From: an uncultured Dyadobacter sp.
GTDB taxonomy: Bacteria; Bacteroidota; Bacteroidia; Cytophagales; Spirosomataceae
Direction: 5' to 3'
Assembly (NCBI RefSeq): GCF_946482605.1
Contig: NZ_CAMLSE010000035.1
Coordinates: 1-64,000 of the forward strand
Length of the DNA: 64,000 nt
The notes under the pieces were generated by a model. That model was not told where the DNA came from and searched no databases. It saw nothing but the letters and a program-made list of their open reading frames with translations. Within the stretch, counting starts at the first letter, position 1. The number at the start of each line of letters is the position of its first letter. Shown here in pieces: positions 26,990 through 35,618 of the stretch. The translations under genes were made by a program, and so were the position numbers.

Positions 26990-28033
26990 TTATTGATTCA
27001 CATAAATGCTTCCGGCGCTGGCTGAAAGTGTCACAGGAATCCCTCCGCCATTCATTTTTCCCTGCACCCGATCTTTCTCCGCCGACCCGTCAAAGTTTTT
27101 CAATGGTATGGAGACTTTGTTACCTCTCAGATTAAGATCTACTCCTTTATCCAACGGCATGGTTACACGCACGCTGCCGGCAGATGTAGAGAGATCCACG
27201 AACTTGCCCAACGATGTCAGTTCCAGATCAATGCCGCCCGCGCTCGTTTTTGCACGGATACTACCCGAAACACTGGCGAGCCGGATCGAACCACCGGACG
27301 TCCCTGCGTCTAGCGAGCCTGCGATACGTTCTCCTTTAATGCTGCCTCCACTGGTGTGAGCAAATACATCCCCGTCCATATTATTGAGCTGAATGCTTCC
27401 GCCTGATGTTTTCAGTTCGATATGCCCTTTCAGTTCCTCTGCTTTAATGCTCCCTCCGCTGGTGTGCAGTTCTATATCCTTGGCACAACGCATTACATCG
27501 ATGCTTCCACCCGACGTGCGGCCCCGGATCACTCCGTCGAGGTCGTCTATTTTAAGACTTCCTCCGCTGGTTGTAAAATTCTGATCGCCGGTGAGCGATG
27601 CAATCTTGATACTTCCCCCACTCGTTTTGAGGTTAGTTGCTACATTTCTGGGCGCAGTCACTTTGAATGCGATAGAAATGTTTCTTTTCTCATTCCATTC
27701 CCGGTTATTTTTTCTCTTTGCAGTCGCTATCACTTTGCTGCCTTCCGTACCGATCAGGATATCATAATCTTCGAGCCTGTCCTCTATTTCCGCTTTTGAA
27801 AGTTCCTTGTTGCCATTCCAGCCGTTTCCTTTGACATACATTTCCACCTTAAAACCACCACTCTGGCCACCGGCAACGGATATGGAGCCACCGGATGTTT
27901 CAACCTGCAATTCTTTCAGGGATGCATTGGTGAAATTTTTAGTAACATAAGGCTGGTCGTCGCCACTCTGAGCATAAGCTGCGATCACAGAGAAAGCGGA
28001 CAATGCTATTGTTAGTAGTTGTTTCATTTTCAT
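26990..28033 (-). CDS. DUF4097 beta-strand repeat protein, exported
   Basis: Secreted protein of about 347 residues (ATG 28033 or 28027; signal peptide MKQLLTIALSAFSVIAAYA). Residues from about 50 on are built of repeats near 20 residues long, each with the core TSGGSI (at least seven copies, the last variants TSAGGI and TSAGSV). This predicts a right-handed beta-solenoid of the DUF4097/adhesin-like type. The second part resembles many Bacteroidota DUF4097 proteins of unknown role. The frame opens at 28135, but the signal peptide fixes the start. A small plus-strand gene diverges from it. Confidence 0.85.
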   Translation of the reverse strand: MKMKQLLTIALSAFSVIAAYAQSGDDQPYVTKNFTNASLKELQVETSGGSISVAGGQSGGFKVEMYVKGNGWNGNKELSKAEIEDRLEDYDILIGTEGSKVIATAKRKNNREWNEKRNISIAFKVTAPRNVATNLKTSGGSIKIASLTGDQNFTTSGGSLKIDDLDGVIRGRTSGGSIDVMRCAKDIELHTSGGSIKAEELKGHIELKTSGGSIQLNNMDGDVFAHTSGGSIKGERIAGSLDAGTSGGSIRLASVSGSIRAKTSAGGIDLELTSLGKFVDLSTSAGSVRVTMPLDKGVDLNLRGNKVSIPLKNFDGSAEKDRVQGKMNGGGIPVTLSASAGSIYVNQ

Positions 28034-28147
28034 GGGACTTGTCGATTTGTTTCGGCAATGATGTAAAAAGCGGCGGCAAGGTTGCATGTACACCCGCAGT
28101 TGGGGTATAATTTTTGCAATACTTATTTTATCCAAATTAATATCAAT

Positions 28148-28378
28148 ATGAAAACTTACCTGGTAAAAACCGCGAGACAGTCGGATGAAGAACTGGTGTT
28201 GAACATACTCCGTTCACTGGAAAGGAAGGGGATCATCGTCCTGGAAGAGAATGCCTCCCCGGGTAGCGCCAAAAACAGTGCACCTGCCACAGAAGAGCAG
28301 GTGCAGGAGATTATTGATGAAGCGGAATTAGGTGCCTATTATTCAGAAGAGGAGGCAAGAAAGATTCTGAATCTTTGA
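28148..28378 (+). CDS. Small hypothetical protein
   Basis: A 76-residue acidic cytoplasmic protein (MKTYLVKTARQSDEELVLNILRSLERKGII...) with a helical first half, a short linker of Ser/Pro/Ala, and a helical end (EEQVQEIIDEAELGAYYSEEEARKILNL). The composition and C terminus resemble antitoxin-type or DUF2281-like small proteins, but no toxin gene follows. I do not recognise the family. It is divergent from the DUF4097 gene, and its stop lies 4 bases from the convergent lipoprotein gene. Confidence 0.65.
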   Translation: MKTYLVKTARQSDEELVLNILRSLERKGIIVLEENASPGSAKNSAPATEEQVQEIIDEAELGAYYSEEEARKILNL

Positions 28379-28382
28379 GCTG

Positions 28383-28739
28383 TTATTTTTTTTGAATGTC
28401 GATTACCTTGATCTCATCGTACGTGGCCTTCGTTCCCCAACCGCAGGGAATGGTCCGTTTTCCGCCGGTCAGGCTGTATTTCAGACGCACATTGGTAAAA
28501 CTGTAATATTCCTCGATCTTCCCGAGCTCTTTCTCGATCTTTGATTGCGAAGCCTCACTGGGTACCAAAAAAACTGTCGTATCCGGTGAGGTTATGCTGA
28601 AATGCCAGGAGCAACCGTCAGCCGCCAGCATATTGACCCAGGTAGCGTCTGTTTCCTGGACTTCTTCACTGATATTGTCACTTTCATCATGGCAGCCTAT
28701 CCAGGCCAGTAAACCAAATACGACGATCAGCATTTTCAT
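28383..28739 (-). CDS. Small lipoprotein, hypothetical
   Basis: A 118-residue protein with a lipoprotein signal peptide (MKMLIVVFGLLAWIGC, lipobox Cys16) followed by an acidic linker. The mature part has two further cysteines (DGCSWHF and PCGWG), which may form a disulfide, and beta-rich sequence ending EIKVIDIQKK. No domain is recognised. Probably a periplasmic or outer-membrane-anchored protein. It lies downstream of the GH1 gene on the same strand, with a 62-base gap. Confidence 0.75.
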   Translation of the reverse strand: MKMLIVVFGLLAWIGCHDESDNISEEVQETDATWVNMLAADGCSWHFSITSPDTTVFLVPSEASQSKIEKELGKIEEYYSFTNVRLKYSLTGGKRTIPCGWGTKATYDEIKVIDIQKK

Positions 28740-28801
28740 GGTTCAAGGGGTTTAATATGCTGGATAGACTCCGACTTTCTAGAAATAGTTGGAACGAAGG
28801 G

Positions 28802-30208
28802 TTACTTTTTTGGATTTTTCAAAAAACCTGCAAACCATTTCCCCGACTCTTTCACGGTACGGACCTGTGTTTTGAAGTCGACATGCACCAGGCCGAACCG
28901 TGCGGAATATCCATGCGCCCATTCGAAGTTATCCAGCAGGGTCCAGGCAAAGTACCCATTCACTTTCACGCCTTCGTTCTTCGCTTTCAGAACTGCTGCC
29001 AGGTAGTCGTGGAAATAGGCCGTCCGCTGCTGGTCATCTACCGCTCCGTCGCGTAGCTTATCTTTGAAAGCCGCCCCATTCTCTGTGATGATGAGTTCCC
29101 GAATCCCTTCATATTTATTGAACTGATGAAGGATCCCATGCATACCTTCCGGACTTACCTCCCAGCCCAGGCCAGTGGTGGGGACATTACGCAAGCTGGC
29201 GGGCACTTCTTTCAGCCACATCACGGGAGCCAGGTACGAATGCTGCACCACTACACTGAAATAGTTTTGCAGCCCCCAGAAATCAAAATCGAATTTAAGA
29301 CGCTCGCGGTCTCCTTCCCGGTAGAACCGTTTGATATTGGACAAAAAAGGAAATGCATCCTTCGGATACCCCAAACCCAGCGCCGGCTCCACAAACAACC
29401 GGTTCATCAAAGCGTCCGCCCGCTTCGCCGCTCTCACATCCGCCGCACTCGTACTGTTGGGATGAACATAGGAACACGATATCGCATTGCCGATACGGGC
29501 ATCCGGCAGCATGCTGCGCAGCACTCTCCCGCCTTCCGCCTGACTCAATGCAAGGTGATGCACGACCGGAAGAAAATTGTGAATCCCCTTGTTCCCCGGC
29601 GCATGCTCTCCCGTTGTGTAACCAAGCCCCGCAACCGCCATAGGCTCGTTCAGGACGATCCAATGCCTTACCCTGTCTCCGAAAGCCTGTGCGCATACCG
29701 CTGCATAGTCGGCGAACCATTCGACGATGCGCCTGTTTTTCCAGCCTCCCGATTTTTCCAGGGCCTGCGGCAGGTCCCAATGATATAATGTTACCCACGG
29801 CTCGATATCCAGCGCAATGCACCGGTCTATCAGCCGGTTGTAAAATTCCACTCCCGCCTGGTTTACTTCCCCGTGCCCTTCCGGCATGATCCTCGACCAT
29901 GAGATCGAAAACCGGAACTGACGGAAACCCAGTGCTTGGACCATTTCGAGGTCTTCTTCGTACCGATGGTAAAAATCACATGCATGGCGGGCGTGATCTC
30001 CATTGTGTATCTTTCCTTTTTTTCTAGCGAACACATCCCAGACGCAATCCGTCCGCCCGTCTTCGTCAACCGCCCCTTCGATCTGATAGGCCGCCGTAGC
30101 TACGCCCCACTTGAAATCGGTGCCAAAATCTTCCCTTAACAACCCCAGCTTTTCCCCTCCCGCTGCATGCACAACCTCCGTGTTCCGATTTTCAGTTAAT
30201 GTCGCCAA
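28802..30208 (-). CDS. GH1 family beta-glucosidase
   Basis: Retaining glycoside hydrolase of family 1, 468 residues, cleaving beta-D-glucosides (or galactosides) from the non-reducing end. The TIM-barrel landmarks are FKWGVATAAYQIEGA at the N terminus, the acid/base Glu188 in VLNEPM, the nucleophile Glu376 in IITENGAA, and the aglycone-site WTLLDNFEWAHGY. No signal peptide is seen, so it is probably cytoplasmic and acts on imported disaccharides. It has no sugar-transport gene next to it. Confidence 0.96.
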   Translation of the reverse strand: MATLTENRNTEVVHAAGGEKLGLLREDFGTDFKWGVATAAYQIEGAVDEDGRTDCVWDVFARKKGKIHNGDHARHACDFYHRYEEDLEMVQALGFRQFRFSISWSRIMPEGHGEVNQAGVEFYNRLIDRCIALDIEPWVTLYHWDLPQALEKSGGWKNRRIVEWFADYAAVCAQAFGDRVRHWIVLNEPMAVAGLGYTTGEHAPGNKGIHNFLPVVHHLALSQAEGGRVLRSMLPDARIGNAISCSYVHPNSTSAADVRAAKRADALMNRLFVEPALGLGYPKDAFPFLSNIKRFYREGDRERLKFDFDFWGLQNYFSVVVQHSYLAPVMWLKEVPASLRNVPTTGLGWEVSPEGMHGILHQFNKYEGIRELIITENGAAFKDKLRDGAVDDQQRTAYFHDYLAAVLKAKNEGVKVNGYFAWTLLDNFEWAHGYSARFGLVHVDFKTQVRTVKESGKWFAGFLKNPKK

Positions 30209-30257
30209 GATGGTCGTATTTAGTCATTGATAACGAAAGTTATAAACATATCCGCAA

Positions 30258-30293
30258 ACAAAAACCCTTCGTCCGTAGTTTACGAACGAAGGG
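30258..30293 (-). terminator. Terminator of the T9SS cargo gene
   Basis: CCCTTCGT (30265-30272) plus CGTA (30274-30277) pair with TACG (30281-30284) plus ACGAAGGG (30286-30293). On the minus strand this hairpin is followed by GTTTTTGTTTGC. It lies 35 bases past the stop of the T9SS protein gene and upstream of the GH1 gene. Confidence 0.8.
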
Positions 30294-30327
30294 CCCTTTC
30301 TTTACCCGGTAGCGATCCGGCGTAAAA

Positions 30328-32292
30328 TTATCTCACAACAAGGATCTTACGCATGAGCGGTCCATTGTTGATTTTGACAAAATAGGTGCCTTGTACCAGT
30401 CTGGTAAGGTCTACTTCATTGGCCGAGTCAGGTACTGTATTCATCACGAGTACACCGCTCTGGTTGTAAAGTTTCACGTTGCTGATCTGCTGGTTGCTGC
30501 TCAGCCTGATACGGTCCACGGTAGGGTTCGGATAAATGTTCATCTGTTCGTCGCCGTCAAAGTTCAGGTTTTTGATAGCGCTGAAAGCAAAGGTTTCATC
30601 CAGGTCGACCATTTTGAGGCGATAAAGGTTGATCGCCAATGGACTAGTGTGCGTATAGCTGTATGATACCAGTTCCCTGCTCTCTCCTTTGGCATCGACG
30701 CTGGTCAAAACGGTCCATTTCTTACCATCCTGGCTATGCTGTACCTCGAAGTATGCAGAGTTGCTTTCAGAAGTGGTAGTCCATGTCAATTGCGCAGTTG
30801 TACCTTCTTTTTTAGCATTGAAAGCAGATAGTGTCACAGGAAGCGGAGGACCAGAGAAGGTAAGGCAAGCATTGTCAACCAGGAAGTTGTTGCCTGTCGA
30901 AGACGCAAGTACGCGAACGTATTTAGTACCCGATGGAACTGCGCCCGCAAGTGTATATTTTTCCAGGCCCCATGGGTTGCCGCTGAGGGACTTCGTCACG
31001 TCTTTGGTAATTTGTCCGAGTTCAGCCTGCGATTCGCTGAGGAATACCAGTTGAAACTTCTGGCTGTTTGAGCTGCTGTACGCTCCATAGATCGTGAGGC
31101 TTACCTGCCCGCCATAAGTCGAGAGCATTTCAACATCCTGCCAGAACTTACCAGCGCCCGAGAGTTTACCGCCATTGGAGCCGCAAACCGCGTAAATCGC
31201 TTCTGTGGTTAGCGTTCCTGTTACGCTCCATCCGTTGGTCCCGTTTTCAAAGTTGCCGTTTTGCAAAGTGTTGTTGGTACATTCGTCGCAGACCGCGGGA
31301 GTTGTAATGCTCATACAAACCACGTCTATTTTAAAATAGTCGCCGCTCGAATAGAACGAGAAACGTACCTTCGTTGCACCGGCAGGAGCCGTTGCCGACA
31401 ATTGATATTGTTTGAGTTTATTGCCGCTGCCTACTTCGTAGTTCATATCCACCACGGTTTCATTCGCGTCTATCTTGTTTCCTGCCCCATCGTAGAAGGT
31501 CAGTTTGAACTGATGTGTCTTGCTGTTGTCGTGCGTACCACCATATACGCTTAGGTCTACTTTGGAACCGGCAACCAATGCCACATCCTGCCACACAGTT
31601 CCTGAACCAGAGATCAGGCCATTGTAATCGCCGCACATGTTGTAAGCCTGGTCCGTACCGAAGTTGGTACCATTGCTTTTTGACCAGTTATTGGTATTGC
31701 CTTCAAAACTTCCGTTTTTGATCGGGTTTCCAGCTGAGGCCACGCAGCCGCAATCAACCGGAATCGCAGGAGGCGTAATGGTCAAACAAGCACCGTCTAC
31801 TTTAAAATAGTCGCCGCTGGAGTTGATTGAAAACCGCACTTTAGTAGCAGTCGCAGGTGCTTTGCCGGAAAATTGATACAGTTGAAGTGAACTGCCGTTG
31901 CCTACTTCGTAGTTCATCGCCTTCACTACCTCATCCCCTACTTTCGTTCCACCTGCATTATAAAAAATCAATTTGAATTCGTGCGTGTATTGATTGTGGT
32001 GAGTACCGCCGTAAACCTTCACAGCCACGTCGCTTCCCCCATCGAGTGCAATTTCCTGCCAGGCGCTTCCCGAGCCGTTGATCACTGCGTTGTAGGTACC
32101 ACACATATTATAGCCTGTGGAAGTTGTAAAACTTGTCCCGTTGGACACAGACCAGTTGTTGGTGTTATTGCTCTCGAAGCTAGCGTTCTTCAACACATTG
32201 TCCGGGCAATTACAATCATTAGTTGCGCTGGCCCGGTAGCCGAAGCCCAGGGTCAATAGCATAAGGGTAAAGAGGAACGTAAAATTTTTCAT
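30328..32292 (-). CDS. T9SS-secreted protein with three tandem ~150-residue beta-sandwich repeats
   Basis: Surface or extracellular protein of 654 residues. After a signal peptide (MKNFTFLFTLMLLTLGFGYRASA) come three repeats, at about 25-175, 180-335 and 338-482. Each has a Cys-x-Cys or Cys-x-x-Cys start, KN(A/G)SFE, NNWS, AVCG or NMCG, a central VYGGTH-like strand, and a final DYFK(V/I)D..C. This resembles carbohydrate-binding (CBM4/9-like) jelly-rolls. A fibronectin-like segment follows (LPVTLSAFNAKKEG), then the C-terminal type A sorting domain (IYPNPTVDRIRL ... VQGTYFVKI), which directs it through the type IX secretion system. TACCTTTG at 32350-32357 on the minus strand fits a -7 box, though no -33 TTG is well spaced. 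Confidence 0.92.
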   Translation of the reverse strand: MKNFTFLFTLMLLTLGFGYRASATNDCNCPDNVLKNASFESNNTNNWSVSNGTSFTTSTGYNMCGTYNAVINGSGSAWQEIALDGGSDVAVKVYGGTHHNQYTHEFKLIFYNAGGTKVGDEVVKAMNYEVGNGSSLQLYQFSGKAPATATKVRFSINSSGDYFKVDGACLTITPPAIPVDCGCVASAGNPIKNGSFEGNTNNWSKSNGTNFGTDQAYNMCGDYNGLISGSGTVWQDVALVAGSKVDLSVYGGTHDNSKTHQFKLTFYDGAGNKIDANETVVDMNYEVGSGNKLKQYQLSATAPAGATKVRFSFYSSGDYFKIDVVCMSITTPAVCDECTNNTLQNGNFENGTNGWSVTGTLTTEAIYAVCGSNGGKLSGAGKFWQDVEMLSTYGGQVSLTIYGAYSSSNSQKFQLVFLSESQAELGQITKDVTKSLSGNPWGLEKYTLAGAVPSGTKYVRVLASSTGNNFLVDNACLTFSGPPLPVTLSAFNAKKEGTTAQLTWTTTSESNSAYFEVQHSQDGKKWTVLTSVDAKGESRELVSYSYTHTSPLAINLYRLKMVDLDETFAFSAIKNLNFDGDEQMNIYPNPTVDRIRLSSNQQISNVKLYNQSGVLVMNTVPDSANEVDLTRLVQGTYFVKINNGPLMRKILVVR

Positions 32293-33267
32293 AACGTATT
32301 TGATTTGTAATTGATTAGCTGTAATCGATTGGCACCAAAATGTACGTCACAAAGGTAAAAATTAGATCAATTAAAAATATCACTTTTTTTATATGACACT
32401 TGAATCGAAAATAGATCTAAACAAAAGAAAAAAGTATTTCTAAATCAACTTATAGAAATATTTCTATATTTAAAAACGCATTAATTCTTCAAAAAATAGC
32501 TATTTTAGGTCAAATACGTTGAAGTTCACTCCCAAACTGATTATATTTTCCACTAAAATTACTAGTATAACTTTTCCAAGACCCAACCCCGGATTTCAGT
32601 ATAGAACACGAATTGGCTGGTTACAAAGCAATAGGCAGGAAATACCCTCAAAATCGATCTTTATCAGGGGTTTTGGCGATTTATAAGACTGTGATCCGCT
32701 GTCAGGCCCAGGAGATGAGCTTAGTCATTATAATGACGGAATAATTAGTAACGATTCTACATCCTAAATTGTCGTAAGGGGCCTTTTAAAGGACTAACTA
32801 CCCGTTTTAGACAACAAACGGCGTTATAGCCACAGATCGGATTTTGTGGATATCGCTGAATTTTAACTGAAGAATTTCGACAAAATTTTTTTTCGAAAAA
32901 ATCGCGCTTCTACAAGATTTCTATCGGCTGCGAATAAAATACCATGTTTTATTACTGCATTACAACAGTTTAGCTACATAGTATTCTGACTTTCAAATGC
33001 CAAAGCCACAGTAAATTACGCCTCCTTTCTACAAAGCGGACGAAATCAAATGCAAACCCGGATTCCGACAGAATATAAGGTCAGCCAAACAGGCGCTAAG
33101 CCAAATAAAATCCGAGTTATTATTACATGTTAAAGCGAATATAGAATTGCATTTTAGACGAATTTCAGGCACAATCGCGCCGACAAACGCCACTATCGCG
33201 GTTCCTGCTGCGTCTGCCGATTTTTTGCTAGCTTTATCACGACGGTTTCACCTGATTTCAAGCCGAT
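32293..33267. other. AT-rich gene-free region (about 975 bases)
   Basis: No ORF with coding character is present on either strand. The left ~250 bases are strongly AT-rich and include the upstream region of the T9SS gene and an 18-bp palindrome at 32451-32468. The centre and right are less AT-rich but have stops in all frames. It could hold regulatory sequence for both divergent neighbours or a decayed gene; I saw no tRNA or known RNA structure. Confidence 0.6.
32451..32468. promoter_or_regulatory. Perfect 18-bp palindrome
   Basis: TATAGAAATATTTCTATA is fully self-complementary and lies about 160 bases upstream of the T9SS protein gene in the divergent intergenic region. It could be a dimeric regulator site. 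In such AT-rich sequence a chance palindrome is also possible. Confidence 0.35.
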
Positions 33268-34584
33268 ATGTTTAGAAAATACCTGTTCGCACTGATCCTT
33301 GGAGCAGCTGCACTTTCCTGCAATACAAAGCCCAAAGAAGGCCATGCAGAAGCCGGGATCGATGAAATTGCCCGGGAATACGTCAAACTCGGTCTCCTGA
33401 TCGGCCAGTACGACAGCGACTTTGTAGACGCTTACTACGGCCCCGACTCGCTCAAACCTGTGAAACGTGACAGCAGCGGTTTTCCCAAGGAAGCTCTTCT
33501 CGCGAAAGTAAACCGGTTGAAGCATGCCATTTCACAATTATCAGGCACGCGGGAAGACGCCGAAGTCCGGGGACGTGCCGAATGGCTGACAGCGCAGTTA
33601 ACTGCATTTGAACGCCGGATCCATGTGTTTTCCAACACTTTTGTCCCTTTCGACTCGGAATCAAAACAACTTTTCGACGCGGTAGCACCGGTTTATGACG
33701 AGCAGCATTTCCGGGATCTGATCGCCCGTCTCGACGGCATACTTCCCGGGAAGGGTCCCATTCCAGGTCGGTTTCAAAAACTGGCTGCCCGCTTTTTGAT
33801 CCCTGAGAACCGGATAGACACTGTTTTCAGAGCTGCCATCGCCGAGGCCCGCGCTCGCACGCTTGCGCATTACAAGCTGCCGCCGGAGGAAACGTTTCAG
33901 CTTGAATATGTACACGATAAACCATGGTCGGGCTATAACTGGTACAAAGGCCACTACAAGAGTCTGATCCAGATCAACGTCAGTCAGCCCATTTACATTG
34001 AAAGGGCCATTGATCTCGCCTGTCACGAAGGTTACCCCGGGCACCATGTCTACAATGCGTTGCTCGAAAAGAACCTCTTCCGCGACAAGGGATGGACCGA
34101 AATCTCGCTCTATCCGCTGTTCAGTCCGCAATCGTTGATCGCCGAGGGAAGCGCCAATTACGGGATTTCGGTGGCATTCCCGGGCAGCGAGCAAAAGGCA
34201 TTTTGCAAGCAGACATTGATGCCGCTGGCCGGCATGGACACCACCATGGCCGATGTTTATTTTGAAGCCCTGGCTATCCGCTCCGGCCTGAACTACGCGC
34301 GGAACGAAGTAGCCCGCGGAATGCTCGACCACGGTATGAGTGAACAGGAGGCCGCGAGATGGCTGACTGATTACTGCCTGCTACCGCCAAAGGGTGCGAC
34401 GGATTACATACGCTTCATCAAAAAATACAGGAGCTACGTCATCAACTACAATTACGGCCAGGACATCGTAAAACAGTACATTGAATCGCGGGGAGGTACA
34501 GCCGCCGACCCGGCAAAAAGATGGACGTTGTTTCAGAAATTACTGAGTACCCAGAACAAGGCGAGCGACCTCCTGACACCTTAG
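33268..34584 (+). CDS. DUF885-like metallopeptidase lipoprotein
   Basis: Lipid-anchored protein of 438 residues (signal MFRKYLFALILGAAALSC, lipobox Cys18). It carries HEGYPGHH at residues 253-260, the DUF885 variant of a zinc-binding HExxxxxH site, and a downstream LIAEGSANYG with Glu293 as the likely third ligand. DUF885 proteins are putative metallo-carboxypeptidases. The length is shorter than the ~600 of many DUF885 members. It probably acts on peptides at the cell envelope. The next two plus-strand genes may belong to the same transcription unit, although a 120-base gap follows. Confidence 0.85.
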   Translation: MFRKYLFALILGAAALSCNTKPKEGHAEAGIDEIAREYVKLGLLIGQYDSDFVDAYYGPDSLKPVKRDSSGFPKEALLAKVNRLKHAISQLSGTREDAEVRGRAEWLTAQLTAFERRIHVFSNTFVPFDSESKQLFDAVAPVYDEQHFRDLIARLDGILPGKGPIPGRFQKLAARFLIPENRIDTVFRAAIAEARARTLAHYKLPPEETFQLEYVHDKPWSGYNWYKGHYKSLIQINVSQPIYIERAIDLACHEGYPGHHVYNALLEKNLFRDKGWTEISLYPLFSPQSLIAEGSANYGISVAFPGSEQKAFCKQTLMPLAGMDTTMADVYFEALAIRSGLNYARNEVARGMLDHGMSEQEAARWLTDYCLLPPKGATDYIRFIKKYRSYVINYNYGQDIVKQYIESRGGTAADPAKRWTLFQKLLSTQNKASDLLTP

Positions 34585-34704
34585 GGTGATCGGGATCGTT
34601 AATGGCCGTGTGCGTAAACAACAGGCTCCAAAGCCCGGTTCTCCTTCGAAAAGTAGTTGAAATGACCTATATTGAACTTCATTTAACTACTCGCATGACC
34701 AATC

Positions 34705-35604
34705 TTGAAAAATTTTAATTCACTCCAAAAAAAGAACAGATTCACCTCCGTCGGCACCCTTGCATTGCATTGTGCGGCTACATTAACCGGCATTCTGTCC
34801 CTAGTCACAACCGCCTGGGCGCAACCATCCACTCCACCGAAGACTTACACCTGCTACCTTGCAGACCGCAAAATCAGCATTGATGGCCGGCTGAATGAGC
34901 AGGCATGGAAAAAGGCACCCTGGACGTCCTCATTTGTCGATATTGAAGGAGACAAAAAGCCGCTGCCATTGCAGGAGACCCGCGCCAAGATGCTTTGGGA
35001 TGATGAATACCTCTACATTGGCGCACAGATCGAAGAAGAACACATTTGGGCATATCAGGACAAAAAAGACCAGATCGTATATCTTGAAAATGATTTTGAA
35101 GTCTTCATCGACCCCGACGGCGATACCGAGAACTATTACGAACTGGAAATCAATGCGATCAACAACACCTTTGATCTCTTTCTTCCCAAAACTTACCGGA
35201 AAGGCGGGAGAGCCCAGATCAAATGGGACATCGCGGGGCTCAAATCGGCGGTGTCGGTCGAAGGCACTGTAAACGACGCCTCAGATAAGGATAAGCGATG
35301 GTTTGTAGAGATCGCAATCCCCTTTAAGGCACTTTCTACCGACGACGTACCACCACTCATTCCGCAGCACGGCTCCGAATGGCGCATTAACTTTTCACGC
35401 GTGAACTGGCAACACGAAGTAAGTGATGCAGGCCGGTACAGCCGCAAACGGAATGCCGAAACGGGGAAGATCGTGCCGGAGTACAATTGGGTGTGGTCGC
35501 CGCAAGGAGTCATCAATATGCATTTTCCCGAATTCTGGGGCAGGTTGTATTTCAGCAGGGAAAAGCCTGGAAAAACTCCCGTGGCTGACGTCCATTACCC
35601 TTAA
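34705..35604 (+). CDS. CBM9-like carbohydrate-binding protein, exported
   Basis: A 299-residue protein made largely of one CBM9-like domain. Landmarks are ISIDGRLNEQAWKKAPW, TRAKMLWDDEYLYIGAQIEEEHIWA, ENDFEVFIDPDGDTENYYELEINA and RWFVEIAIPFKAL, as in the Bacteroidota 'carbohydrate-binding family 9-like' group. Translation appears to start at TTG 34705, because the next in-frame ATG lies well inside the domain and only the TTG includes the signal peptide (about residues 14-39, ending TTAWA). It may bind glycans in the periplasm or at the surface. The beta-lactamase-fold gene starts 14 bases after its stop. Confidence 0.85.
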   Translation: MKNFNSLQKKNRFTSVGTLALHCAATLTGILSLVTTAWAQPSTPPKTYTCYLADRKISIDGRLNEQAWKKAPWTSSFVDIEGDKKPLPLQETRAKMLWDDEYLYIGAQIEEEHIWAYQDKKDQIVYLENDFEVFIDPDGDTENYYELEINAINNTFDLFLPKTYRKGGRAQIKWDIAGLKSAVSVEGTVNDASDKDKRWFVEIAIPFKALSTDDVPPLIPQHGSEWRINFSRVNWQHEVSDAGRYSRKRNAETGKIVPEYNWVWSPQGVINMHFPEFWGRLYFSREKPGKTPVADVHYP

Positions 35605-35618
35605 ACCTTCGAAAATTG

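Noticed and set aside
27240..27650. Regularly spaced similar DNA words resembling a repeat array or CRISPR
   Set aside because: The period is about 60 bases and encodes the TSGGSI protein repeats in frame; there are no unique spacers between identical repeats.
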